A stretch of DNA of 45,752 nucleotides from Chara braunii (taxonomy: Eukaryota; Streptophyta; Charophyceae; Charales; Characeae): positions 325,957 to 371,708 of the forward strand of contig BFEA01000629.1 of assembly GCA_003427395.1 (NCBI GenBank). Reading direction: 5' to 3'. The notes below the pieces were generated by a model. The model was given only the letters and a program-made list of their open reading frames with translations, was not told the DNA's origin and made no database searches. The position numbers were made by a program, and so were the translations under genes. This document shows, piece after piece, positions 10,759 to 21,485 of this stretch (positions are counted from its first letter, which is position 1; each line of letters opens with the position of its first letter).

Positions 10759-11620
10759 TTTGACGAGGGTTCTCAAAAGACAAGTAGGGATTGTGTTCGA
10801 ATCGTGTTTGAAATACGAAAACCATGTGTAAACATAAATGTTGGAGTAGGGACCTCTACCGTGTGCAATGACACCTGTCAGATTCGTCTTCATCATCATC
10901 TCGTGCCTAAGTGCTTTCGAGTAATTCGCCTCACCAATATGGGGAATGGTCGTTCTCTTCTAAACCATGTCGTCAATGATGAGACCCCAACGGTCGTTCA
11001 GACAAACGATTGAATCAATCTTCGCTCGAATATAGTCCAATTTTTGTTCAACTTGTCGGATTTGGTGAGCTTTCATAGCCTCCCGAACGTATTTTCGATC
11101 TCGAGGAAGAACAACATATTTTATACGTTCCTTCAGTTCATGATAGACGACACACTTCATGTACGTGTTAGAGCGTGAGAGGGAAACGTGAAAAAAATGT
11201 TTCTTCCATATATTATAAAAGTTTGACTCCGACACGACCCCGATGACAATGACTGAAAGTCTATTTGACAGACTCATAAATTGATCTCATCGTAAAAGCA
11301 TCTGGCAGTCGAAGTTTTGGTCTAGAAAGCCCACCTTCGTACACCATCTCATTCGGCATGCTATCCGAATGAAACTCGATGAACGTTTTGATGATCGCAA
11401 GCATGGCGACCGTTTTATCGGTAGGCCGGTATCTACTTGCCAACCCATGCTCGCAACGCACAAAGCCATTGTCGAAACGCTTCTTGAATCTATAAAACGT
11501 ATTACGAGAGAGACCGAGAAGATTGCAGTACGCCTTGGCGCACATCGAACATTCAAATTGTACAGGGCGGACACATGTATTTCCACCCTCATTTTGCGTG
11601 AAGTATATAAGACTTTTCAT
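10759..11620 (-). pseudogene. DUF7869-type relic: N-terminal and central part
   Basis: The first part (11620-11261) has Cys pairs (ECSMCAKAYC), the helix-turn-helix-like GLSRNTFYRFKKRF and an EHG...DKTVAML segment. A frame change at about 11270 leads to SESNFYNIWKKHFF, and then to an RQVEQKLDYIRAK helix followed by CLNDRWGLIIDDMV, where family members have an IDGMDQ-like acidic motif. TAG at 10960 probably replaces a Gln codon here. The frame then reads TTIPHIGEANYSKALRHE and MKTNLTGVIAHGRGPY and ends CLLRTLVKIQ at the insertion site. These blocks match the start of the RNase H-like core in this family. Confidence 0.75.
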
Positions 11621-12877
11621 CCACCACTCAGCTCGCTCTACTAGACCTCAATTATACAATCCTTGTCTGACATTTCAGACTTCCTCCGGCCACACGCTGT
11701 TACAACAGCAAGCCTTGCAACATGCCATACCGCACAGCATGATAATTTATTTTTCAGGCAACATGTTTTTCGCTCTTTCGTACTGTTATCTCCTCCTTAC
11801 GTTCTTATTAGCCACACTATACAATTTTTTTTCCGCTGGCAGAGGTTCAGACAAAATTTGTAGTATTACGATTTTCTCTGCATTGGTCCTGCAAGACGCT
11901 TCTGGCCCAGACTGACTCTAAACTGGAATCGCATCATCAGATCGTACCTGTGTTGAACTCACCCATGTCATGGAAATTTCCTCTGAAGAATAGTCGGTGG
12001 CAACCGACTTCGTACCTATGAAACTGTATGAGCGCCTGTAAGTGCGGGCACGCGCGCTTAAGCGTGCACTTTATGCCCCCCCCTGCTGAAAGAGCTTAAA
12101 CCACTAGTACCTCCAAGTCTGTTTTTGCTGACCCTGAATTTCACTGTGCTCCGACTTTGCCGAACCTGGGTATCAGTCCGTTTTTACTTTCACGGAAAGA
12201 ACAAAAAAAAAAATAAAAAAAAATTCGGCCGTGAACCTTAAAAAAGAAGAAATAAAACAAAAGGAAACAAAGTTTTGGCTGTGATTGTAGTTGTATACAT
12301 TCTTGGAAGTGGCACTGTGATTGTGCCCTCAATGAGGGCATCTCAACCCCGTGCCCTTGTTGTCAGATTCCAAAAAAAGAATAAAAGGGGGAGAAAACGG
12401 GCACATGGATCCGACCGTAAAAATGGCTGGATACATTCCCCTAAGTGCTAGTTTGATGAGCCTTACAATCCTCTAATAAAACATAGTTTGAGTAGATCAA
12501 GGACAACTTGAGCAATTCACGGACAGGGGACTGATAAGAAACACACGACCAAGAAAAAGAAAAAAAACAGTAACATTCAGAATGTGACCGTCTTACCTGC
12601 AAGGTGCATTGTGTGGAGGAAGTTTGTGAGCACGGCCTCCTGGACTATCTTGCCCGACATCATTGCAGTAGAGAAAACATTTCCCCCTCCCTTTTTCCTT
12701 TCACTCGTGGCATTATAAAATTCAGATTTATAGGACATTGTCGATCCTGTGTCCCACCCCCTATTTCTTTAGGAAGTGGCAAGACCTCGTAATTTCCCAA
12801 CACTGCCGGAGGTAATAGTGGTTTAAAGCGCTAAAAAAAAAAAAAAATGGAAAAAAAAAAAAAACGTGTGCAGCTTA
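11621..12877. other. No gene recognised
   Basis: AT-rich sequence with short A and T tracts. No frame shows a family signature. Position 11670-11900 carries a modest open frame rich in Phe/Leu that I do not believe. Confidence 0.4.
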
Positions 12878-12935
12878 GGGGGTTGGCGGTTTGGGGGTTG
12901 GGGGTTGGGAGTTGGGGGGTTTAAGGGTTGGGCGG
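12878..12935 (+). repeat. G-run block with quadruplex potential
   Basis: The + strand has seven or more runs of three to six G separated by short TT-containing spacers (GGGGGTTGG, GTTTGGGGGTTGGGGGTT, GGGAGTTGGGGGG, AAGGGTTGGG). It fits the G3+N1-7 pattern several times over. The spacing is not a telomere repeat. Confidence 0.7.
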
Positions 12936-13127
12936 TGCACGTGTGTGTGCATGTGTATGTGTGTGTGCACGTGTGTGTTTATGTTTATGTTTATGTGTAT
13001 GTGTGTGTGTGTGTGAGTGTGTGTGTGCGTGTATGTGTATGTGTGAGTGTGCGTATGTGTGTGCGCGCGTGTGTGTGTGTGTGTGTGTATCTGTGTGTGC
13101 GCATACGTGTGTGTGTTTGTGGAGGCA
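12936..13127. repeat. Imperfect GT-rich microsatellite
   Basis: GTGTGT with frequent GC, AT and TTTAT interruptions. It gives spurious Val/Cys and His/Thr frames on the two strands. Confidence 0.95.
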
Positions 13128-13224
13128 GTTGTCTATGAGTATGTTATGTTTTTTTTCTCGTTTTGTGTTTTTCAATTTTTTTTAATACATATGAACTTGA
13201 AAAAAAAATAAAAAAATATGGCTC

Positions 13225-13242
13225 ATATATATATATATATAT
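13225..13242. repeat. (AT)n tract beside the ribozyme
   Basis: Nine AT units. A similar run is found at 13567-13582 on the other side of the gap, so both could border one repeat unit. Confidence 0.8.
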
Positions 13243-13304
13243 CGTCACAAGCAGAACTGCCCGGTAAACCGTAGGCAGAGAGAGAGAAGAGGACAACAAA
13301 CGAG

Positions 13305-13364
13305 GGGCTGTGACAAACTGTTTCGTCGGAGTTTCACCGACTCATCAGGAGGCTGAACCCTCAA
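13305..13364 (-). ncRNA. Hammerhead ribozyme, cut by assembly gap
   Basis: Read on the - strand: a 4-bp hairpin GAGG/CCTC (13362-13359 with 13352-13349, 6-nt loop), then the invariant CUGAUGA (13348-13342), then a 5-bp helix GUCGG/CCGAC around a 7-nt loop (13341-13325), then GAAA (13324-13321). This is the full hammerhead catalytic core with helices I and II both closed. Helix III would begin with the A at 13321 pairing with the U at 13364, the last base before the gap; the rest of its other strand lies in the N run. That topology (open helix III) suggests type III, as in plant retrozymes. The cleavage triplet cannot be fully read. Hammerheads in eukaryotes usually belong to retrozymes, Penelope-like or satellite elements, and an (AT)n tract lies nearby. 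Confidence 0.78.
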
Positions 13365-13434
13365 NNNNNNNNNNNNNNNNNNNNNNNNNNNNNNNNNNNN
13401 NNNNNNNNNNNNNNNNNNNNNNNNNNNNNNNNNN
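13365..13434. other. Assembly gap (70 N)
   Basis: Run of N. It falls in the ribozyme's helix III, probably because of a repeat or strong secondary structure. Confidence 1.
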
Positions 13435-15283
13435 ATGATAATCTACCTTAACCAAAATCAAAGTAGACTATCACTCACCCACACCAGATGGAAAACTCTA
13501 CAGACTGTCGGTTCACACCCCATCACAAGCCAGCAAAACATCCACGAAACAAAGAAAGGTCTGTCACATATATATATATATATTTTGTTTACTGGTTGCC
13601 CACCAAACAATCTCCAGGGAAAAAAAACAAAAACCATCGATTTCATCTTTTAATTTTTTTTTTTTTTCTTTTTATGTTCTTGAGTTTTAAAGTATTTTTT
13701 ACGCTATATTTTTTGTTTTTTTTTTGAGTATTTTTTACCCTAAAGAAAAATATCCCCGCGCCCGCTCAAACTTCGCTCAAGGCGCTTGAGCACGGGATTG
13801 AGAGGCGCTAAAAAACTTCAGCGTCGAAAGCGTGCTCAATCAGCGTGTGGCTTCATACCTTCGTCCTACTTGAGCTAGCGTGCTGCCACAATGCACTGGA
13901 AGAGGATTGTTGTCCGGACAAGTAATCAAAGGTCACCAACTTCTCAATCTCGTCACCAGAGGTTGTGAAAAAAACCGCCATCAGCATGCAATAGTCGCTC
14001 GCCGATGCTGCGGGGTGGATCTCGTCAGAAATATGAAACTCGTTTCGGGAGGCAGATGAGTCTTCGGCTGCGGACGAGGTCACCAAATCCCAGGCAAACG
14101 GATCCAACCCCCGAAACTTTCATAAAAAAAAAGACTTTTTTTTTTGGGAAATGCGGAATTGCACTGTTGGAATGACGAACTGTCCAACGAGCTCGTCGGG
14201 GCCAACTCCAGGTCTTCTAGGTGGAAATGCAAATCGATGGTCTATTCGGTTTCCATAACCCAGTTCGTGTGTTCGATCACTGAACCCTCCTATGTGCCGG
14301 CATGCAGTCGTTGGTGTTGTGGATGAGGTTTTTCGTTAGAAAAGTCGAGTGCATTGTAAGCACGAATACTAAGAAGATGCGTCTTTGGCCGCACACGAAA
14401 CCCCCCGCCCGCACCCCCCCCCCACTCAAATCCCAGACGCGGCATTTCAACATGGAAACGGATTAGCCGAAAAAAGACGGTGCACATTTGCAGACGGGTG
14501 GCACAAACAATCTGACAAACCACAAGCTCCGAAGTGTGCCGAGATCTTAACTTGTCGGAGATCTGAATCCTTCCACTTCATTGATTTTATGTGCGAAAGG
14601 GCATCTGAACATATCCTGCCTCGACTTCGGCGACAAAAATTACACCGCTGCAGCAGTAGACGACGGCAGGCCACGAGCTCAGCGTGCCGACACACCACAC
14701 TAAAGGCGAAAAGGGGTTGTTGAGGGGTTCAACGGGCCTGTTTATTTCATTTCCATACATGGTACATTCGTTGAAAAAGCAGGCGCACATAACGCAAGTG
14801 TAAATGTGGTTGTAACAGCGAACGCCACGAAGTCCCATGAGGGTCAGACCCCAGATTTACGGTCCGTAAGATCTTGCGCGATTAAGGCCGGTGTAAGGAA
14901 GGGTCCGACGGGCCTTGATCCCAAAAGTGTGCCTGGATTCGAACTTGTCAAATACAAAATTCACGACGATCGGTTTTTCCTCGGCTGTAGTGATCGAGCG
15001 TTTGGACAAGCGTCATTACAAATGCAAACGTGGTTGCAGAAAACAAAAAGAACACGGCTCAAGAACCCTTTAGAAACCCCTATAAACCTCGAGTAACTTC
15101 ATTGACAAGGCGAAATCGTGCGCTGCCACTGCAAGCCTCTATAGTGTGCATGACGACGAAACCAGAACAACATCATGAACTGTTAAAACTCGCCTAGGTT
15201 GACGCAGAACAAAAAAGACCACAGTTGAAGTTACCATCACCAACATACAAGCTCTCCTGGTGGAGTCGAGTAATTGGGGTATA
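13435..15283. other. No gene recognised; one perfect hairpin
   Basis: GCTCAAG/CTTGAGC at 13774-13790 is a 7-bp hairpin with a 3-nt loop. The - strand frame 14107-13853 (84 codons, Ser/Ala-rich) is open but matches no family. C-runs lie at about 14401-14424. A stretch near 14890-15060 shares phrases (ATTCGAACTTG, GGCTGTAGTGATCG) with 16610-16720, suggesting an old degenerate repeat. Confidence 0.4.
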
Positions 15284-15807
15284 TCAACAGAAAAAATTCC
15301 CAGAATTAAATAATCATTCTAGCGTAAAATTACATTCTAAATTCTAAATTTTTATTCCATCTTAAAAAATGTCATTCCAATTTTAAAATTTTTCGTCTTA
15401 CTCGAAAACTTTCCTTCTAAGAATGGGGTATCCCTTCTTATGTGAACTGCATGCTATAGATGGAATGAAAGTCTGGATGAGTTCATGAAATATTTTAATT
15501 GGACTGGCATTCTAAGTAAGGATTTTCAGTCATTAATATGTTAATCCAATCTAAATTAGACGATATTTGTTGAAGTAAAATGAAAGTCTAATAAAAAAAT
15601 TTCATAAACTCGTTCAAACTTTCATTCCATCTTGAACAAATAGATGTAGTTGGAAGGAAAAACTCATATTTAGACGGAAACTTATCAAATTAAATTGGAA
15701 AGTCTAGAATTGGACAAACATCGGAATGATTATTTATAAATATAAAAGATTTTTTTTTTACGGAATGTTTTTTCAACTTTCATTTCTCATGGGAATTTTT
15801 CTAATGA
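15284..15807. mobile_element. TA-flanked foldback MITE, copy 2
   Basis: Collinear with 8219-8738 over its whole length, with scattered substitutions. The left end reads TCAACAGAAAAAATTCCC and the complement of the right end TCATTAGAAAAATTCCC. TA flanks are at 15282-15283 and 15808-15809. The internal inverted repeat (GGAATGAAAGTCTGGATGAG against CAAACTTTCATTCC) is kept. Confidence 0.85.
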
Positions 15808-16941
15808 TAGAGGTTGTTGAAGGGGTCAGAGCCAAGTTTTTTTGTAGTCCGCCGTGAGCATATGTTGCCTTTCCAATGACACAATAACTGCAATTGACAG
15901 GCGTTGAGAAGTCGGGACATTGGCGAATTTTGCGGTTCGTGCTTTGTTGTGTTCATTCGTGGAATTCGCCTGTAAATCCGCACGTTCAATGCACGTTCGT
16001 TATTATGACTGCAGAGGTTGGTAATGTTAGCGCATGTCCTCGCATTTTCGTTGGCGGTGGAGGACCTTGTTGCAACCCCCACAAACCTCGGCACGGCAAA
16101 GCGACAAGTCATGCTTGTGCAAAGACAATACCAACCTCTACTCTCGTAACGACGGACGTGTGACAAACGCGCATATTTGCAGGCAGATTCAACGAATGAC
16201 CAAAACGCAGCGAGAACCATGAAGTTCGCTAAGATCCGAACTTGTCCGTGACCGGGTTCCACCGATTGCGGCTATTGTACCGCTGGAAGGGAAGCCAATG
16301 TTCGAAGCAGATTGCAAAAGGACTTAGCTCCTGGCCCCTTCAACAACCCCCCCGAAACCCCGATTAGGCCAATCGACAAGGCAGGCACGTGTGTGACAAA
16401 ACCAACTTTTGCGCCACAGAAGACTCGTGGGACAATTCACCCCCGATCGTAGTGCTTCTGCACTCCGATTTCCACCGTATTCGACTTCAAGTGCATGGTT
16501 GCAGGACCACTCAGCAAACCCCACAAATCCCTGATGGGGTTGTGAAACATGGCGAGCTTGTCCCCTCGCAATGAAAATATATGCTGCGTTATAGGCCGTT
16601 GCAAAGGACGGTTCGACCGACCTGGACCCTGCGTCGGAATCCGAACTTGGCGGATGCAAGATCCACGAGGAACGGGTTTTTGCGCGGCTGTAGTGATTGG
16701 AGTGTTGGACGAGGGCACGCACAGAAGAAAGGCAACGAGCAGGTGCATAACATTACGAAATGGGTCGGGACCCCTAAGTGACCCCCATAAATTATGATTC
16801 GCCCCAACGAGAAAGCGAGCTCGTGAGGTGGCACTGCAACATTGTGCAGCTGCAACGACGTCAAAATCAGTGTGAATTTGCAGTTGAATGACAATGATGA
16901 CCAAAACAGCGAGCGAAACTCCAGGATGTTCGTGTTGCGGC
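15808..16941. other. No gene recognised; degenerate repeat phrases
   Basis: Several copies of a GATCCGAACTTG-like phrase occur (about 16230 and 16640), part of the motif concentrated at 23.7-25.2 kb. Open frames on both strands are short and contradictory. Confidence 0.4.
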
Positions 16942-18287
16942 TGAACAAGGTCGCCGTGTTGTAGCGAGCGAAACTCAAACATCATCTTGTTGAGGCAGCG
17001 GGTGTCACGTAGCTTGCAAGTCCGCTGGGATCCGAACTTATCAAATCATGTTTTTTTGGGAGCCGAGGTGACATGTTTGTGCTGCCCTCATGTTGATACA
17101 CTTGCCAATACAACAAATCCGCCGGGATCCGAACTACATAGTCATGACCCCAACCACCACAATTCAACGTCGACGTCTCAACCGCCAACAACGGCAAACA
17201 ACGCTCGATTCCACAGCCCCAGATGTGGTGCTGTTAGCATGACATTAAATGTCCATTTGTGCAACGGCAGAGCAATGAATGAGTTGTGTGGAACTAAGAC
17301 TATGAAAGTGGCGGGATTGTCTGGCAAAGTTCGGACCTCTGCGAACTAAGACAATCATCTCGTGGACACATGTCCTCAAGGCGGCACACGCGCTTGCCAT
17401 TCCTTGTCCCTCTCACAGGCACGACACCTTCGTGTGTGATACGTGCGTCAACATGATGATCACTACGCACATCCGGGTAATCGACTGATGATGAGCGTGT
17501 AGGCCCGGGTTGATTGGAACGACATTTTTATCAGTGATCCGTGTGTCAACTGATGATTAGTCAACGCAAATGAATTTTCTGCCAACGTTGACGACCATGA
17601 CATGAATGATAGTGCGTTCTTCGTTAGCGGACCAGAATCTCGTTTCACGTTGACGGCACCGGACAATGGTTGCGCGGAGGTCCAGAGGAGGCATCAATGT
17701 TCGTAATTGAAGAAGCATTCTCATGAATCCCATGGGTCGATGATTGTGCGACAAGGAAAGCGCGCGCAAGTCGCCTATAAGCATGTGAGCGACACTGCAA
17801 CATGTTCACTGTTTGCCTCGTGTTGACAGCAATGCTGCTTACACATGTCAATCGGGGAATCATGTTGGACTATTGCTCACACGCAAGAATACGTTTTTTG
17901 CACATTTTCATGACAGGACGATAAGGGTGAACACGAAACTGCTCGTCAACACACAATGGTTGTGTGGAGGAGGCAACATTGTTCATAATCGAACAATGCC
18001 TTTGATGCAGAACAAGGTTCTCGTCCGACGATGTGAAGCGCGCGTTTAATAATGACAGCGGTCTGGCGGACGAAGTCGACTAGGAGAACCAGCCGCAACG
18101 ACCCTCGTGGCTATCGACGAATGTCGTTGATGATCTTGGTTGATTGGCGTGGGGATAAACGACAAGCGCCACGTCCTCCATTTCATCGTCATCCACGTGG
18201 GCCGCCACTACAGAGTTTGTACGGCCAAAAAACTAAACAGGACTTGCTTATTGGTGCTTGCCACGCACTGGCGATGCAGGCCAGTGT
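16942..18287. repeat. 1.35-kb tandem duplication, unit 1
   Basis: The unit starts at TGAACAAGGTCG and is repeated from 18288 in the same orientation, about 90% alike by eye. Shared blocks include ATCATGTTTTTTTGGGAGCC (17044 and 18391) and ACAATGGTTGTGTGGAGGAG (17952 and 19772). This unit keeps the undisturbed site TTTTTTGCACATTTTCATGA (near 17893) where unit 2 carries a transposon. No conserved reading frame between the units was found. Confidence 0.9.
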
Positions 18288-20097
18288 TGAACAAGGTCGT
18301 CGTGTTGTGGCGAGCGAAACTGAAAGATCATCTTGTTAAGGCAGCACTTGTCACATAGCTTGCAAGTCCGTTGCGATCCGAACTCATCAAATCATGTTTT
18401 TTTGGGAGCCGAGGTGATCTGTTTGTGTTGCCCTCATGTTGATACACTTGCCAATACAACAAATTCACCGGGATCCGAACTGCGTAGTCATGACCCCAAC
18501 CACCACAATTCAACATCGACGTCTTAGCCGCCAACAACGGCCAACAACCCTCGATTCCACAACCCCTGATGTGGTGCGGTTAGCATGACATTAGATGTTC
18601 ATGTGTGCATGAGCTGAGCAATGAATGAGTTGTGTGAAACTAAGACGATGAAAGTGGCGGGATTTTCTCGCGAACTTCGGACCTTAGCGAACAAAGACAA
18701 TCAACTCGTGGACACGTGTCCTCAAGGCGGCACACGCGCTTGCCATTCCTTGTCCCTCTCACAGGCACGACACCTTCGTGTGTGATACGTGCGTCAACAT
18801 GATGATCACTACGCACATCTGGGTAATCGACTGATGATGAGCGTGTGTGCCCGGGTTGATTGGAACGATATTTTTATCAGTGATCCGTGTGTCAACTGAT
18901 GATTAGTCAACGCAAATCAATTTATTGCCAACGTCCACGACCATGACATGAATGACAATGCGTTCTTCGTCAGCGGACCGGAATCTCGTTCCACGTTGAC
19001 GGCACCAGACAACGGTTGCGCGGAGGTCCAGAGGAGGCATCAATATTCGTAATTGAAGAAGCATTTCCATGAATCCCATGGGTCGATGATCACGCGACAA
19101 GAAAAACGTGCCCAAGTCGCCTATGAGCATGTGAGCTACACTGCAACATGTTTCCCTTTTCTCGGGTGTTGACGACAAGGCTGTTGGTGTTCACACGCGC
19201 CGAGCAGGGAATCATGTTGCATTATTGCTCACACGCGAGAAGACGTTAAACTTTTTTGCGCATTCTCGAGAGAAGGTTAACAACAGTCGTATTTTTCATC
19301 GCCACTTCAGGATGCAGCCTGCCTAAACAGGTGGTTTTCAGGGTCTTCGGACCTTTCACCACTTCAGAAACATTTAGGTCTGAAAATCATGAATGGTCCT
19401 GAAGTGGTGAAAGCTCCAAAGACCCTGAAAACCACCTGTTTAGGCAGGCTGCATCCTCAAGTGGTGAAGGGTGGTTTTCATGGTCTTCGGACCTTTCACC
19501 ACTTTAGGACCATTCAGGATTTTCAGACTGCCCAAAACTCTCACTTGACCACTGCAGGACACCCTTCACCATTTCAGGATGCAGCCTGCCTAAACAAGTG
19601 GTTTAAGGGTCTTCGGACCTTTCACCACTTTAGAACCATTCAGGATTTTCAGACTGCCCAAAACTCTCACTTCGAAATTTTCATTCCTGAATTTCCAGCT
19701 ACCCGATAACCGCTTGTGGCATTCTCATGACTGGACGATAAGGGGGAACACGGAAGTGCTCATCAACACACAATGGTTGTGTGGAGGAGGAGACATAGTT
19801 CGTAATCAAACAATGCCTTAGATGCAGAACAAGGTTTTCGTCTGACGATGTGGAGCGCGGGTTTAATAGTGAGAGCGGTCTGGCGAACGAAGTCGACCAG
19901 GAAAACCAACCGTAACGGCCCTCGTGGCTATCGACGAATGTCGTTGATGATCTTGGTTGATCGGCGCGGGGATGAACGACAAGCGCCGCGTCCTCTATTT
20001 CATCGTCGTCCACGTGGGCCGCCAGTACAGAGTTTGTGCGGCCAAAAAACTAAACAGGACTTGCTTATTGGTGATTGCCACGCACTGGCCATGCATG
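18288..20097. repeat. 1.35-kb tandem duplication, unit 2 (with insertion)
   Basis: Copy of 16942-18287 with a 451-bp foldback element and its duplicated target added at 19268-19726. Without the insert the length is about the same as unit 1. The homology ends at GCCACGCACTGGCCATGCAT (about 20075-20094). Confidence 0.9.
19268..19718. mobile_element. hAT-type non-autonomous foldback element, copy A
   Basis: It begins GAGAGAAGGTTAACAAC and ends GATAACCGCTTGTG. The 8-bp word GCATTCTC lies directly on both sides (19260-19267 and 19719-19726), and tandem unit 1 shows the site without the element. Internally, 19311-19367 and 19399-19454 are almost perfect reverse complements of about 55 bp, and two further copies of the same block follow, giving a strong foldback. 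An 8-bp target duplication fits hAT (or P/Zisupton-type) enzymes; the terminal repeats are weak (shared GGTTA). It has no coding capacity. Confidence 0.9.
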
Positions 20098-20603
20098 TCA
20101 TCGTTTCACAACAGCCGCGTGAAACACGTGGCAAGAGTACTGCACGACCGTCGCGACACGCGCTATGGTTTCCAGATGTCGATGACATCCTCCGCCAGCG
20201 ACCACGTATCTACGAGTGGATGTGTTCACGATGGGAACCCCACTGTACCTTGGAGCTATGTCATCGTGGACGGCGATGGCGCTGCGCATTTGCTGAGAAC
20301 GTTGGCGCTGCAGTAGCAGAGTTGACATCTTCGAAGGAAGTTTGCGGGGAATGGCAGAGTGACTATGCGTCGTTGGTGGCGCAACAAAGCTTTTCCATGC
20401 TCCGCCACCGCAGCACGATGTTCCTCGTGCAACTCCTTGCACCTCCACCAGAGCGCGACTCTCCACCATCCGATGCGCAAATCGAACGGCTCTTGCAGGC
20501 CACACTTCATTTTTTTTCTCTTGACCTGGGTAGTGGGTCATCTTTGCGCATGGTAAAAACGACCGTTATTTACGTTATGACGTCATCAGACGTGTGCAGG
20601 TGA
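19848..20603 (+). other. Open frame of unknown meaning
   Basis: A 251-codon open frame starts in duplicated unit 2, crosses its end and runs into the tandem array. The part unique to this place (about 20098-20530) reads Arg/Trp/Cys-rich with VAQQSFSMLRHRSTMFLVQL. The opposite strand is also open for 147 codons. I recognise no domain and would not call it a gene. Confidence 0.2.
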
Positions 20604-21485
20604 AGTCGGAGCCTGGATGCCAGATTCGTAAAAACGACCGTTATTTACGTCATGACATCATCAGACCTGTGCGGGTGAAGTCGGAGCCTGGATGCCTGAT
20701 TCGTAAATCAAACGGTTCGCCAAGGCCTCGCCTTTGGTTCTTGTGCAATGCAGAAATTTCACAACCCTTCGCCCTCACCTGGGCCATCTTTGAGCATGGT
20801 AAGAACGACTGTCATTTACGTCATGACATCATCAGACGTGTGCGGGTGAAGTCTGAGCCTGGATGCCAGATTCGTAAAAACGACCGTCATTTACGTCATG
20901 ACGTCATCATACGTGTGTGGGTGAAGTCGGAGCCTGGATGCCAGATTCATAAATCAAACGGTTCGCCAAGGCCTCTCGTTCGGTTCTTGTGCAATGCAGA
21001 ATTTCACAACCCTTCGCCTGCACCCGTCGAGGTCAGACGTGTGCGGGTGAAGTCGGAGCCTGGATGCCAGATTCGTAAAAATGACCGTCATTTACGTCAT
21101 GATGTCATCAAACGTGTGCGGGTGAAGTAGGAGCCTGGATGCCAGATTCGTAAATCAAACGGTTCGCCAAGGCCTCGCCTTCGGTTCTTGTGCAATGCAG
21201 AATTTCACAACCCTTCACCTGCACCTAGGCCATCTTTGCGCATGGTAAAAACAACTGTCATTTACATCATGACGTCATTAGACGTGTGCGGGTGAAGTCG
21301 GAGCCTGGATGCGAGATTCGTAAAAACGACCGTCATTTACGTCATGACGTCATCAGACCTGTGCAGGTGAAGTCGGAGCGTGGATGCCAGATTCGTAAAT
21401 CAAACGGTTCACCAAGGCCTCGCCTTCGGTTCTTGTGCAATGCAGAATTTCACAACCCTTCGCCTGCGCCCGTCGAGGCTCGGCC
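20531..21485. repeat. Higher-order tandem array with TGACGTCA palindromes
   Basis: Two unit types alternate. A is about 75 bp (GTGAAGTCGGAGCCTGGATG ... CGTAAAAACGACCGTCATTT ... ACGTCATGACGTCATCAGAC). B shares the first half and then changes to AAATCAAACGGTTCGCCAAG and CAATGCAGAATTTCACAACC. A+B pairs start at about 20600, 20845, 21047 and 21291, giving a ~245-bp higher-order period with one shortened copy. TGACGTCA is perfect at 20578, 20899, 21270 and 21345; other copies carry CpG-decay variants (TGACATCA, TGATGTCA). The 75-bp unit keeps one frame open (VKSEPGC...NDRHLRHD), a by-product of 75 being divisible by 3. Confidence 0.9.

Larger units (their letters stand above)
8820..11620 (-). pseudogene. 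Decayed DUF7869-type transposon gene, split by an insertion
   Basis: Read from 11620 downwards, this relic has the order known for DUF7869 proteins, a eukaryotic family that I take to be transposase/integrase-like. A Cys-containing N-terminal part comes first, with CSMCAKAYCNLLGLSRNTFYRFKKR and DKTVAMLAIIKTF. Next come SNFYNIWKKHFFHVSLS and the TTIPHIGE...MMMKTNLTGVIAHGRG block, and finally VFQEVEIGYMQVGHTHTDVDATF, the signature Q/MVGHTHxDVD motif. Breaks: a frameshift near 11270, TAG at 10960-10962, the insertion at 9839-10739, a frameshift next to it, and TAA at 9276-9278. The frame before and after the last two stops is unchanged, so the order is reliable. It is clearly non-functional now. 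Confidence 0.8.

Noticed and set aside
12878-12935. Telomere repeat
   Set aside because: Runs of G vary from 3 to 6 with irregular spacers; no TTTAGGG periodicity.
20531-21485. Repetitive protein gene (25-residue VKSEPGC repeat)
   Set aside because: The unit is 75 bp so one frame stays open by arithmetic, B units have other lengths and stops intervene.
20531-21485. CRISPR array
   Set aside because: Repeats are contiguous with no unique spacers, in eukaryotic DNA.
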